Below, in pieces: positions 47,382 through 59,768 of a DNA stretch of 64,000 nucleotides; position 1 is the first letter of the stretch, and every line of letters begins with the position of its first letter. Origin of the DNA: Desarmillaria ectypa (Eukaryota; Basidiomycota; Agaricomycetes; Agaricales; Physalacriaceae). Below the pieces are notes generated by a model. The model had not been told where the DNA came from. It saw only the letters and a program-made list of their open reading frames with translations, and ran no database searches. Position numbers and translations under genes: made by a program. The DNA lies in contig JAUDYN010000005.1 of the NCBI GenBank assembly GCA_030407005.1, positions 372,001 to 436,000 on the forward strand. Reading direction: 5' to 3'.

Positions 47382-48197
47382 CTATGGATCATCGACCATT
47401 AATAATGGGGATGATGACTGAACTGATGCCAGGGGAGAGCGTCTACGCTGCTCAGCGCTGTTCCTTGTTGGGCGGACTACGGTGCGATCCTTTCGCCGGA
47501 GGGTCGTTACAGCAACCAGCTGCGACGGCGAAAGAACATTTTCATGCTCTTCATTCTTTTCCGTGTAGCCACGCTCGGTGAGATACGCTCCTAGCCGCTC
47601 TGAGAGCGCCTTGTCCTGCGCATCGAGGACCCCTAGACCATCGACGTCCATTCGCGTCTGCAAACTGACATTGACACTCCTCCATACAACGGCGAGAAAC
47701 CGGAGGTCAGAGTGTTTGCCTTTGAAGCGCTTTGGTGGGGGGGCCACATGTGATGCGGGCGATAGGAGAGCGTGGTGGCGAGTAGAGGGGGCTTTGCGAC
47801 GGCGCGATTGCGAATCCCGACGTACACGCTCATTGGAGCGAGGCGTCGTCGCTTGCATGGACCGTCGACGAACCTTTACCCCGACCTCGGGCTGAGGCTC
47901 AAGCTCACAGTCAGAGTCGGAGGTTGTGGTGGGAAAGGGGATGAAGTTGACATCAGACGACGAACTGTAGACGCAATACGACTCTGAGCAATTAATGGTA
48001 ACATTTTCGAGCGAGATAGTGCACGTGGGAGCAGACTTTCTCGAGCTCGAGCACGAAGGAGAAGAAGATAACAAGGACGACAAACGGTTGGGGCGTTTGC
48101 ATGTAGAAGTAAAAAGGGAAAGTTTTCGCTTGTTGGATGGCGGCTGCATGCTGGCAGAGTGTGAATCAGAGATAGTGTCGACGAAAACAGGAAACAT
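47382..48197 (-). CDS. Basic Ser/Arg-rich nuclear-type protein, single exon
   Basis: Intact frame of 271 codons. N-terminal half Ser-rich with KRKLSL and CKRPNRLSSLL, a short acidic/hydrophobic patch, then a strongly basic stretch (KVRRRSM, then SQSRRRKAPS, PPPKRFKGKH) suited to nuclear localisation, followed by a more ordered segment DLRFLAVVWRSVNVSLQTRM and ALSERLGAYLTERGYTE. The ordered segment with LGAYLxERGY may be a small helical domain. No known family. Intronless, unlike its neighbours. The alternative start MQPPSNKRKL (17 codons in) is equally possible. Confidence 0.6.
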   Translation of the reverse strand: MFPVFVDTISDSHSASMQPPSNKRKLSLFTSTCKRPNRLSSLLSSSPSCSSSRKSAPTCTISLENVTINCSESYCVYSSSSDVNFIPFPTTTSDSDCELEPQPEVGVKVRRRSMQATTPRSNERVRRDSQSRRRKAPSTRHHALLSPASHVAPPPKRFKGKHSDLRFLAVVWRSVNVSLQTRMDVDGLGVLDAQDKALSERLGAYLTERGYTEKNEEHENVLSPSQLVAVTTLRRKDRTVVRPTRNSAEQRRRSPLASVQSSSPLLMVDDP

Positions 48198-48249
48198 GAT
48201 AAAGATTGCAAGGCCTTTGAATTCTTGACAATGAGCCTAGGGTGAACAA

Positions 48250-48414
48250 TTAGGCGACAATCACGGGCACTACCACCGATGAAATTGCAGCTGTGAGAAC
48301 GGTGAGGGCGATGATGGCGACCACAGCGAGAACGAACTGGGCGACGGCGGGAACGGCGACGGTGACGTCCGCTGGCAAAATCCAACGATGGTGGAGCTGA
48401 TGTATGTAAAACAT
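48250..48414 (-). CDS. Very small hydrophobic protein ORF, strongly codon-biased
   Basis: The frame ends at 48250 and the last about 40 codons (from ADVTVAVPAVAQ) use C in nearly every third position, which the flanks do not. They encode one continuous hydrophobic stretch, QFVLAVVAIIALTVLTAAIS then SVVVPVIVA, a single transmembrane helix. A TATAAG lies about 25 bases upstream of the ATG at 48414 (start MFYIHQ); this spacing is short, so the true start or a first exon may differ (an acceptor-like TTTTGCCAG precedes CGGACG). The next gene (-) starts about 50 bases downstream, so this might be an upstream ORF of it. No known family. Confidence 0.35.
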   Translation of the reverse strand: MFYIHQLHHRWILPADVTVAVPAVAQFVLAVVAIIALTVLTAAISSVVVPVIVA

Positions 48415-48453
48415 CAAGAAGAATAGGGTCCGCGTCTTATACATTTCCGGCAA

Positions 48454-51400
48454 ATCACGTGCGCTTCCGTCCTCACGCGTTCAACGTGTTCCGATCAATT
48501 TCCAAGTTCCATTCACTTGTCCCGTTCTTCACGACATTCGGATCTCTCTACCGTCCGTGTGGGGCACCTTTTCCGCTGCTTAACTGCGCTACCTTCTATT
48601 TATACAAGCGTGGTCTCGGGGCTTGTTCATCACAAAACACAATCGATAACATGATGACGACGGTCCGATTTTTTTTACTTTGGGCCGGTTCGATGGAAGT
48701 GGTTCTAGTGTACAGATACGAATCCCACCGCACTCTTCAGCTGACCTTGGAAGGATTAGCCCTGAGGCGAACAAAATAGTCCCGCGGACCCTCTTAATTT
48801 AATTACATCGCCTGCAGATCCGAACAGATCCTTTGACCCGCATGTCGGTGGGCATGAGACCATGGGTGGTGTTCTGGGGCTTTGAGAGAGTGGCATGCAG
48901 TTAATATGATATAGGTACGCAGATAGGTACACACGGGTGCCTGTACTGATAACTGAATTAGCCTGGCCATCTTGTGTTTTCACGCGCACGAACTGTTCAT
49001 ATCATCGAATGGATTTAATCATCGAGAGCGATGGGAGAAATACGGTGATTATGCAATTTAGCCTTGTTCATGAATTGCGTTGATATAATAGTACAAGTAC
49101 CCTCTCGAAGCAAGATATGAATAGAAACAAGAATTATGACAGGATCATTCAAGACAGTAACCATCGCTGCATCGCTGTCAAATACTGTGACTCCGCCGTT
49201 AGGTTGAATTTGACCCCCGACATAAGTGAGCGCACCTGTAGTATGTAGACTAGACGATATGCAAACTGGAAATCAGCTCCATAGATCTTCCTATCTCTGC
49301 ATTGCTATCTCGGTATGCTGTGAGGACGAAACAGCCAAGGCCCAGATGCGACAACATTCTATGCTGTTTCGGGCCAGAGCACAGCCCGACGCCAAGACAA
49401 ACTGCCTGACAGTCTACAGAAAGAAGTCGCATCTCGTAAAACATCGAAATGGTCGCAGAAGCATACTGTCGACGTTGACAACCGCCAAAGGTGATATACA
49501 CGTGTAGTAGTGGGGACGACAGTCGCTCCAGTCTTCCACTGCTACCGTTGGGCTACTACTGGACCAAATTTGCTTTCAGCACCGCGACCTGAGAGCTAAC
49601 GCCCTGACCCTGATCATGAGCTGCACCCGCTGTAGATTCCAGACCCAGATCCCGACCCCGTGTATTTGAACCTGAGCCTGATCCGCTGGCGCTCCATAAA
49701 CCAGAACGTGGACGAGGACCTGTACCGCCGCCAGAGGGCCCGACACGCGGTAGGATGCTGAACATGTTACAGTACCACAGACAGACTAGAAGGGCCTCGC
49801 CGGATCATGATGCATGAGCATTGAGTAAAGCTTGAACTTAGAGCTAGAAACACGAGTTTCAAAGACAGGATCGATTATCTAGTAGGCATGTGGGGTATGC
49901 ACGCTTTGCACTAGTCAAAAGTACGAGCTGTCGAACTAGAGAGGACGTGCAACTTAGCAAGTAAAATCCGAACAACATACAACATACCGAAAGAAGATGG
50001 ATACGTGCTCCCGTGAAACATGGCACCAAACGGTCAACATAACAACCTTATAGTCGTAGTTTATGTAGAGAAGCGGGGAAAGAGGCCTGCATGGAGATTG
50101 CCGGAATCAGAGGTCGGTAATGATCCCCGGATCTTCGAATCTACTACGCTTGTTGCCATTAAGAGGCTTACCCCAGTAATTTTCCTGGTGTGGGCTGGCA
50201 TACAGATGAAACGATTGGGGAGAGCTGACGTCTACTGTTAGATCTTCCTATCCTGGTAGCCTGATTGAAGAAAGTTGAGCTAAAGATGCGGAGCTTTTGT
50301 AATCTCCGAGCCCATCGATCGATCCGTGGATCCTGGAATTCTTTACGTCTCCTTAGTAGTATCCAAGCACGACCATTGGGTTAATAAGTACTGCACCTGT
50401 GACAATTTACTCTGATGCAGAAGCCAAGAGACAAGCGTCAGAAGCAGCGTACAGCAGATGACTATGGTGCTATGTAAACGAGACACTGGCCGCAGCTCAT
50501 CACATTAATTTGAGGATGTGGAGTTCGAACATAGAGCGGCGGTTGTTTGGTTCAACCAGCGACCAAGGCAGTGCCAAATCAAAGCACTGCCACATTCTGG
50601 CTTTTTCTCGGAGTTTTCTCAAAGTTCCTTCGACTCGTACCCCTTGCACTCTTTCATTGAGAACCCCATGGAGAACGAACGGTATACGCGTAAATCCGTT
50701 CTCACAGCAATCAAACAAAATCAGGCTTCTCTGTCTTTTATTCTATCTCTAGCCTGCGAAGAGTCGACACAAGTCAAAGGTTCCGGCTGCTTCGGGCTGT
50801 GGATCGTAGCGGCCCAGTGGTCTTGGGAATTTGGAAGGATTATTTCTTTTCCATCCGACGCGGAGCACCTCCGTGTCTGGGTGCCCGTTACGCTACGGTA
50901 TGAATGTACCGACAATGGGAACAGCACGGCCAACTACTTGATTACTTGGGGCAGTGATACAGGAACCACTCTGATAGCGGCATTACTCCTCTCGCTCAAA
51001 AGTAAACAGCAGGAAACCGGCTTCGGCGGAAGTGCTCACTGACAACCTACGGCTTTGTTTAGAATATGCCGGTGAACTTCGAGGCGTGTCTTTTCTAGGT
51101 CCGCGGAGAACAATGTATTGCAGACTGCCGAGTCGTGCGTCGGCCTTTGTCAACAGTGAATTATTTCGACCTGGTCCCTCGGAGTCTGTTAAGTGGGTGC
51201 TAGACGCTTGGAGACTGCAATTAAATTAAAGGGGGAACCACTGAATAGCCGCCTCTACAACTGACGATGCACTCACAGCACACGGTTGTCTGACCGATAT
51301 CATCCTTAACAATATTGGAGATGCTTGTAGTCTTGTACAGATGCGGTCTAATACCTACCTTAGAAATTGAGGGATTATATAAGTCGAAGCGTATATCATC

Positions 51401-51815
51401 TACGGACACTCTGTGTAATTATCAGAGTTCAAAACATTATCCATACGCACATTGTATGCTCTTCTGTCGACCGCTCAAGTTGCGGCTTTGCGGTCCGACC
51501 CAAATTGCCGACTTTTTCCTCGTTCTCAACTACGACTATCCAATTAAATAACTCGCTGGTACGTCTATGCCATCTTTGTCCTGGGATGCCATCACGCATT
51601 ATTTCCTCTGCGTACCTGTCTTACTTTCATGCTGATTCGCAAATATTCGTCCCAACTAAAAGTTTGCCTCCCGTCACGGCCGGCCCAATGAGCTGGGAAA
51701 TTAGGCAAGATAAACAAATGATAGATAGAAATAGCGAATCACAATCACGACGATAGCTACGAGGGCTTTTACCGGCCAGGTAAGTAAGTCTTATCTTTGA
51801 TCCTTCAAGTCTAAC
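48454..51815. other. Long intergenic region, no gene recognised
   Basis: About 3.3 kb. The longest open frame is 50518-51042 (+, 174 codons), without motif, bias or splice partner; it could be a remnant. The segment 49559-49765 (-) reads a Gly/Ser/Arg-rich sequence that looks low-complexity. The last part is the upstream flank of the hydantoinase gene, with a CAATTAAATAA-like AT patch near 51539. Confidence 0.4.
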
Positions 51816-54800
51816 ATGAGCGAAAGTTTTCGGATCGGGGTCGACGTCGGTGGAACGAATACGGATGGTGTTCTTATTGATCCATTGGCAAACTCTACTT
51901 CCAGTCGAGGAATTCTTGCTTGGTATGATTAGCTTAGGCTATTCACTTCATGCTGATTATTATATCTCAGGACTAAACACCCCACCACGCCAAATCCCAG
52001 CCAAGGTATTGAGAATGCCATCACGACTCTACTGCACGATGCACAAGTGGACGTGAGCAGTGTGGCTAGTGTCACTATTGGTACGACAGTACGCAGAGCT
52101 ACTCCTCTGCTTTGGGGTATCTAATCACCGACATTGTAGCACTTCATCAATGCCGTAGTGGAGAAAGATCAAAACCGCTTGAAACCTGTGGCTGTCATCC
52201 GTCTGTGCGGTCCATTCTCACGAGATGTGCCGCCGGGCATAGATTGGCCGCCAGATCTACGGGACATAATCTGCGCGTATTGCGGCTTCGTTGATGGTGG
52301 GCTGGAACTTGATGGTCAGCTCATCAATAGTATCAAAGAGACTCAGATTGTCGAAGAATGCGAAAAGATCAAGCAAAAGGGCATCAAGTCGATCGTAATC
52401 AACGGAATCTTCTCACCGCTGGATGTGATTGAGAAGCAGGAGGAAGTAGTCGGCGACTGGGTGAAGAAATATTATCCAGAAGCGGATGTCGTATTATCTA
52501 AAGAAGGTTCGTTTGCGGATTGTTGCAGGAAAGCAGGATTTGAACGTCATACTTGTAGTCGCAAACCTCGGGTACTTGGAGCGCGAGAATGCAGCTATTC
52601 TGAATGCTTCCATCCTCTCTTTTGCCCAAAAAACCATCTTGTCGTTCCACAAAGCGATTCGCAGACTCAACCTCGACTGCCCTGTTTTCATCACTCAGAA
52701 TGATGGTACGATTCTGCCCGCGCCTCTTGCAGCGCGCTTGCCCATCCGTACCTTCTCCAGCGGTCCTACGAACTCAATGTGTGGCGCTGCTTTCCTCGTT
52801 CAGGGGCGTCACCACAAGGAAAGTATGCTGGTTGTTGATATTGGAGGTACCACCACCGATTGCGGTATGCTTCTTCCGAGTGGACTTCCCCGACAAGCGG
52901 CTTCAGTAACCGAGGTGTCTGGGGTAAGACTCAACTTCTCTTGCCCGGATGTCAAGAGGTACGTCTATTTATATCTGTTATTGCTTTACCATCGAATAAG
53001 CATATGTAGTATCGGTCTTGGCGGCGGCTCTATCGTCCGCAAGTCAGCCACATCCTCCTCATTGACTATCGGCCCTGACTCTGTTGGTCATCGTATCCAA
53101 CAGGAAGCTCTCGTCTTTGGTGGCAAGGTCCATACGGTGACGGATTACGCTGTCGCTTCACAAAACCTTACTTCGATTGGAGATGCTGCCCTGTCTGGTA
53201 GTGCCATTGATGAAGCCGTGGTTAAAGAGTATGAGATGGTTGTTAAGAACATGCTGGAGCGGATCATTGACACGATAAAGACGAGCGCTGAAGATATTCC
53301 GGTGCTTCTGGTAGGTGGAGGTGCCGTCCTTGCTCCGGATAAACTTGATGGTGCGAGTACTGTGGAGAAACCAGAATATGCCGGCGTAGCCAACGCCATT
53401 GGCGCAGGTCAGCCCTCTGTTGATCTGAATATAGCATGATTTTTACTTGCATCGTCTTCCAGCTGTTGCGAGGGTTTCGGGAATTGTTGACACTATCGTG
53501 AGCACTGCAGAAAAGTCAAGCCATGCTGCAATGGAGGAGGTGTCCAAATCTGCCATCGAGAAAGCTGTTGGCAGCGGCGCTCTTCGAGAAACGGTCAGCA
53601 TTGCCGAAATAGATGATATCCCGCTCCCGGTAAGCTGCCTCATGTCCAGAGTGTTAAAATTGTTTGGCTAATGTGTTCTGGCAGTACATAGCAAATAAAT
53701 CCCGAATTATTGTCAAAGCCATCGGCGACTTTGACTTTTCCGCTGCTTCTAAGAGCACATCCCTTTCTCCATCAGACCCTGGCGACGCCGACGAAGACAC
53801 CATTGCAGACAAAAAACCTCTCCAAGGCGGCTCTTCCGTCCAAGCCATGACAGCGGACGAAATAATAGCATACAAACCCACGGTGAACGCTTCAAGAGAG
53901 TGGATTATCAGCGAAATTGATCTGGAGTGGATAATGATTGGATGTTACATCCTGGGTACTGGCGGTGGTGGGACTCCATATCCCCACTTTATCAAGTGTC
54001 GGGAGCTGCTGAGGAAGGGTGCCGTGATGAAGGTCATCTCGCCCGATGACTTGTTGGATGATTCAGTGGTTGCTACTGGAGGGAGCAAGGGTAGCCCGGC
54101 TGTCGGCATTGAGAAATTATCTGGCGATGAGTACGTCTATTCCGAAAATTTCATGTGCCCCTCGCTAATCATTGGATAGAATGATGCAATCTCAGAGGGT
54201 CTTGTATGCTCAAGTTGGATATCAACCCACTGCTACCATTGCGTTAGAAATTGGAGGTGGCAATGGATTACAGGGTATGGGCCTGTATGTCGTGTTAGCA
54301 AGCCTTCATTGTTATTCTGCAGGTCTGTTTTTGGGCGCCTCTTGCAATATGAATCTCCCCACAGTTGACGGTGACTGGATGGGTCGTGCATATCCGGTCG
54401 GGTGGCAGATTACTCCTGTTATATGGGGAGGTGACAAACCGCAATTCATCCCGCAAGTAATCTGTGATGGCAATGGAAATACCATGGTATCTATAATCAT
54501 CCTTTTGCGTCTTTTTGCATCGTTTAATACTATTTGTTAGATTTTCCTCGAAGGCACAACGGAAAAGTTGGTTGAACGCGCTTTTCGTGCAGCCTTGTCC
54601 GAGATGGGCGGCCACGTTGCCTGTGCTAGGGGGCCTATCACTGGGGCGAAGACCAAAGCATATGCTGTCCAACACACGATCTCTCTCTCATGACGAATCG
54701 GACGTGCAGTTGCTCTCTGTCGAGCCAAAAACGAGGTCGACTACGTGTCCGAAGCAATCATCTCTGAAGCCGGAGGGTCTGAGTCCGCCAAAGTACTTTT

Positions 54801-55236
54801 CAAAGGCAAGATCGTCCAAGTTGAACGTCGCACCGTCAAAGGGCACTTGTTTGGAGAAATTACCATCAAAGCCGCGGACGTCAGCGGAAGCGGGAATATG
54901 GGAGAGGAATTTACTGGGAGTATGAAGATCCCGTTCAAAAATGAGAACCTCGTTGCGAAGACTCTGACGGAGGATGGGGCAGAGGAGATCGTTGCATCTG
55001 TACCGGATTTGATATGTGTGTGCGATGCGGCGAATGGAGGGGCGATTGGTACGCCAGAGTACAAGTATGGGCTGTTGGTTGTGGTTATTGGGATACAAGC
55101 ATCAGATAAATGGACTGCGATACCAAGAGGCATAGAGATTGGAGGGCCGAGGGCCTTCGGCATTGACATCGACTACAAACCCCTTGGGAAGTTTAACCCG
55201 CCGGTAAGTGTTATTGATGAATATGTTGAGCAATAA
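51816..55236 (+). pseudogene. Hydantoinase/oxoprolinase-DUF917 fusion, in-frame stop
   Basis: Ten exons: 51816-51922, 51971-52088, 52140-52506, 52559-52958, 53010-53407, 53463-53629, 53685-54130, 54180-54274, 54323-54486, 54541-55236; phases agree throughout, 985 codons in total. Hydantoinase A N-domain (FRIGVDVGGTNTDGVLID), oxoprolinase-type core (SGPTNSMCGAAFLVQG, VVDIGGTTTDCGML, SIGLGGGSIV, VLLVGGGAVLAPD), then DUF917 (now linked to S-methylthiohydantoin desulfurase-type proteins): GCYILGTGGGGTPYP, ALEIGGGNGLQG, GRAYPVGWQI, GPITGAKTKAYA. At 54691-54693 the frame contains TGA where RIGRAV is preceded by Trp in the family (ISLS-stop-RIGRAV). This removes the last 181 residues although the downstream frame stays open to YKPLGKFNPPVSVIDEYVEQ. 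The family opens hydantoin or related cyclic amides with ATP. One nonsense change on an otherwise intact gene: recent pseudogene, allele or sequencing error. Confidence 0.85.
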
Positions 55237-55652
55237 ACAGCATTTGTTTAGTAGAAGATACTACCAATTGACTGTAGGTAAAATTAAGTGTAAAAGAGCG
55301 AAGACAGTTTTCAATCTGGGTATCTATGAAAATGCTGCTGGGGCGGATGTAGAACTACGCTTGCAAGTCAGTGAAGTTTGCCACAGAACCTGAGGATCGC
55401 TGAACAACTCGGAAAGAGTGTCAAATTTCGCGAAATATTTCGGCGTTCGTAAAAAAAATCGCTTCAATACGGTTGGTAAGGTGATGAGGTAGTGATGGAA
55501 GGTGAACGGGGACAAGAAATCCCCGTACATCATGTTCGCTGCCACCGCCGGTGTTCTAGTTCGAGACCGGAATTCCGGTGGACCTTCAACGCAACACACG
55601 TCAATAGCGCGGCGCTGTCGACTTGCACCCCAACTCCTTCACGGCGTCCGGG
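55237..55652. other. Intergenic, no gene seen
   Basis: Space between hydantoinase and VPS39, same strand. Contains the 3' flank of the former and upstream region of the latter. Partial open frames at 55492-55708 overlap the VPS39 start region in other frames and look like shadows. Confidence 0.4.
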
Positions 55653-58600
55653 ATGCCCCCGTTCTCCGAACCCAAGACTGTTATCACAGGCTTAAAGGAA
55701 AAGGTTGAGTCTCTTACGGTCCAAGGCGTGTATTCCGACAATATCTTCAAGTGGATAGTTTGACTTACTCCTGGCTAGGTGACAGGATATACGTGGGTAC
55801 GATATCGGGAAACTTGCTGGTATATGGCATCGATGAACTTGCTGGTGAGAGAGATTCAGAAATCGGACTTTCGGATAGCATTGGACTCAAATGCTGGAAC
55901 AGAAAATGACAACGAAATTGCGACCTTGGTAGAAGTGAAGAAGAATTTGACACGAAGAGCCATCGAACAAATGGGGTTCATTCGGGACATCAACTCATTG
56001 GTCGTACTGTCGGGTACGTGTTCCGAAGTTTATTATCGTTTCTAGCTAAGCGTTGAGTAGAAATGACAACAACACTCTTTCCTTTGCCCACTCTCTCCCC
56101 GCCGACAGTTCTTACTCAAGCAAAGGCGGCCTTTTCGTTCACTATCCACAGTTTCACACAGCATTTCGATGCAGAAGGAAAGCCAAGCCAGCCAGATGTA
56201 AAGACTATTCCGACATTGATCACGTACCTCGTTGTGGGCTGCCGACGAAAAGTGGTCATTTACACATGGAAAGATGGTGAAGCACAAGACGTTAAGGTGC
56301 GGAACACGCGCTTTTGGTCGAATTATATATTGACTGTGCGTATTTTAGGAAGCACCGTTAGCACATTCACCCAGAGCCATGTCATTCATGACCAACGAAG
56401 GCATTTGCTTTGCGTATTCGTCAACAGAATATGCCGTCTTCAGCATGTCCTCTATGACAGCTGTCGATGTCACGATGCCAATAACTACATCCACAACGGC
56501 GTCTGGTATGAGTGCATTTTCTGGTCTCACGGGATATATGACCCTGGGTCTTGGAGCCAAGGCGAAACCATCCATCGCACATATTGATGAAGATAATACT
56601 CTTGTCCTTAAAGACCGTACGTCTTCACCTCACAGTTCCTTAATGATACTAATGTTGGGCCCTTTTAGACGAAGGTTACTTCCTTGGGCACGATGGGAGA
56701 CCCTCAAGAATAGGTTTAATCGAGTGGCCAGCGCCACCAGAAGAAATAGGTATGTCATTTCATAATTTAGGCGTTTTCCGCGTATTCATTCTTATGTACT
56801 CAGCGTTTGTCAAACCTTACATATTTTCTGTACTTCCGGCAGGGACAGTTCCAGCTCCTGAGCCAACATCCGAGCAGCATCAAAATCCAAATTTTTATCC
56901 GACGACTGTTCTTCAGATCCGATCGTCGTTAACTTTACGGCCAACTCAGACCATTTCTTATCCGTTTATTCCTCCTGTAACTCCCACCGGCTCCACGCCA
57001 CAGAATGCGTCGGTTCGCTTGCTTACTGCCAGCCCCGCATCAAAATCCCCTTTGTATCTTGTTACGACACCTACGGACCGGACTGCGGCTGCAGCCGAGG
57101 GCAGTGCGATATGGCAGTTCTGCATGAAGCCCTGGTCTGAGCAGATCGACGAGCTAATTCTAGGCTGTCAATATACCGATGCGCTGACTCTTGTTGACAC
57201 GATTGACGCAAAAATGCTTCCCGACAAGGTATACGAAACACTGACAGTCGATTGATTCATTTTAATGTCTATTGTAGGATGCAAGGAAGACGAGAATACG
57301 TGCTCTCCACGCTGTCTCCCTGTTCCGGATGTCAAAATTTGATGCAGCTATCGACATATTCACTGAACTAAATATTAATCCTGCGAAGGTTGTCGCACTT
57401 TACCCTGATACTGTGGCGGGACGATTGTCCGTCGTGCCGGACCGGTGGATATCTCTGTTTGGCGGACCGGTTCCTCCTGACGATGCGCTTGCAACGCCTT
57501 CTAGCGACAGTTCAAAAAGTGCAAGTCAGGACAAAGTCCCTATTGATGCTGTCGAACAACTGGCGGCCTTCCCTTCGACTGGGAGTATTAGAGGCAGGTT
57601 CAAGACTGGACTCAGCGCTTTGATGACCGCAACGCCGCCCAAAGATGATGATTCGGCCTCCATACGTAGCAAAACAAAGCACACTGTTCCCGGTAGGACT
57701 CTCGATTTCAATTTTTCCAAATTCTTACGCTCGCCACAGATGATTTTAAGCGGTCGGTTGAGACTTTGGTCAGGTACCTGTCGGACCGTAGGCCCAAGGT
57801 CGATGCAGCGTTAGCTGCCATGGGTATAACCCCTGCGAACCAGTCTCACAGGACACCGTCTCTCAATGAGACCTCAGTCGAGGATTTGTTCGCCCTGCCT
57901 AATGCTCCCTTGTCAGCGCTGACTCCCGAACAATTGCTTCGCTTCGCCCAAATCGTGTATACAGCACTTTTTAAGTCGTATCTGATCATTCGTCCTGGTT
58001 TGCTGGGTCCTTTGTGTCGAGTACCTAATTGGTGTGAAGTCTCCGAAGTTGAGGAGGAACTTCGGGCTCATCGTGTGAGTATCCTATATTCAGTGCGGAC
58101 ATAATGCGTCGTTCATCCTCCACCAGAAATTTGGAGAGCTTATCGATCTATATAAAGGGAAGAAAATGCATGATAAGGCACTGGAACTTTTGAAACAGTA
58201 CGTGAATACTAGCTTTATCCTACAGAATATACTTGTGCTGATGTTCCGTTCCTTTAGGCTCAGTGAAGAAGAAGAGGACATGCTGGACAAATTGCAACCA
58301 TCTATATTTTATCTCCAGAGGCTTGGGCCAGAGTATCTGGAGCTGATTTTCAAGGCTTCACGTTGGATATTTGACGCCGACCGTAATATGGCTTTCGAGG
58401 TGGGGCCTGTCGTCTCATTTTGCCTTTGCGTGTTCTAATTGAAGCAGATCTTTACCTCTGAAGATGTCGAGCTTCCTCGAACGGAGGTGGCCGACTATTT
58501 GGAAGGAATCGAGCCGTCCCTTTGTGCGAAATATCTGGAATATCTAATCGACGAGAGAAAAGAGGAGTCTGCAGAGTTCCATGATCGTTTGGCAGAGCTA

Positions 58601-59583
58601 TATCTGTCTATGACGCTCATCGCCAGAAAATGGGGTGATAATGGTAAGTGGTAGTTGATGGGGAAATGCTATCACAGTTATTCATATCGATTTTTCAGAC
58701 TTGCACAAGGAAATGCATGCAAAGCTCTTACAGTTCATTGATTCAACGAGCTATTACAGCGTGGATCATCTGTACGGGGTATTGTCGTCAGAAGGTACGG
58801 CTGAACTTCAGTTCTCTCGTCGTCTAGTCAATCTTACTCTGGCCAGATCTTCTCGAAGCCCGCGCAATACTTCTTGGCCGATTGGGACGGCACGACCAGG
58901 CCCTCGAACTCTACGCCTATAGGTTACATGATTACATGAAGGCGGAAGAGTGAGTTCCTTAATGATGTATTTGTTATATAAGGGCTGATTGATATTTGTA
59001 GGCATTGCAAACGGTATTACCAGGTAGAGAGCGAAACGAGCGGCATTTATCTTACCTTGTTGCGTATATACCTCCGGCCCACGGTCAAGGATGCGCATGA
59101 CTACCTGCATGCTGCATTGGACTTGATTAGTCGACATAGCCCTCGACTTGACGCCGTTGAGACGCTCAAGCTCCTTCCTCCACTTGTCACCGCCGAAGAT
59201 ATCCGCACTTTTCTAGTCGATGCACTGCGAGCTCCAATTTTTGATAACCGCGTTGTGCGCGGTATCAGTAAATCGCGTAATGACCAGCTATCGCGTAAGT
59301 TGATGATCCTGCAAACCAAACGCGTCAAGGTTACGGATAGTCGCATGTATGTCTTCCTCTTTTGTGGCTCAAAAGACATTCTTAGATGCTTATCCCTTGC
59401 AGATGTCCACAATGTCATAAGCGGCTAGGGAATAGCGTTATCGCTGTGCATTCGCCTAGGTATTTTAGAGAATTTCGGTCCCGCTCTTTTTCAGCTCTAA
59501 TATAAAGTTTTTTAGAGGTGAAGTTACGCACTATCAGTGCCGCGAGGCTTTTTCTCGTCGTTTGAATGAGACGAGACGGTAGC
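55653..59583 (+). CDS. VPS39: Vacuolar sorting protein 39 (Vam6/VPS39), HOPS subunit
   Basis: Long multi-exon gene. The N-terminal CNH-type beta propeller contains IYVGTISGNLLVYGID, LTRRAIEQMGFIRDINSLVV, a segment around ITYLVVGCRRKVVIYTWKD, MTNEGICFAYSSTEYAVFSM, LTGYMTLGLGAKAKPSIAHI and FVKPYIFSVLP. Then helical Vps39 domain 1 (LRFAQIVYTALFKSYLIIRP, GELIDLYKGKKMHDKALELL, LGPEYLELIFKASRWI, EPSLCAKYLEYLIDERK, LHKEMHAKLLQF) and domain 2 (DAHDYLHAALDLIS, RRLNETRR end) with the C-terminal CPQCHKRLGNSVIAVHSPRGE zinc-type motif. VPS39 is the Rab7/Ypt7-binding subunit of the HOPS tether for fusion with the vacuole. The start at 55653 (MPPFSEPKTVITGLKEKVES) fits the family; the first intron after VQG is slightly uncertain. 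No lesion. Confidence 0.92.
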
Positions 59584-59768
59584 TTCTTGAACATCTGTTT
59601 CATTCACCAAGGTCGGACATGTATGAACAATCTGGATGCTATTCATTTGTACAACAGTGCTATATACCAATACAACAACTAAATTACATTTCATCTACTT
59701 TGTAATGCTACTATACAAATACGGTACTTTTTTTACACGTGTGACAGTACACCTGCATGCGATTGAAG

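Noticed and set aside
50518..51042. Open frame of 174 codons as a gene
   Set aside because: No motif, no biased codon use, no splice partner, and it overlaps other open frames of similar quality.
54691..54693. TGA in the hydantoinase frame as a recoded (selenocysteine or readthrough) codon
   Set aside because: The family has Trp at this place, fungi of this group have no selenocysteine system, and no structured element is obvious downstream.
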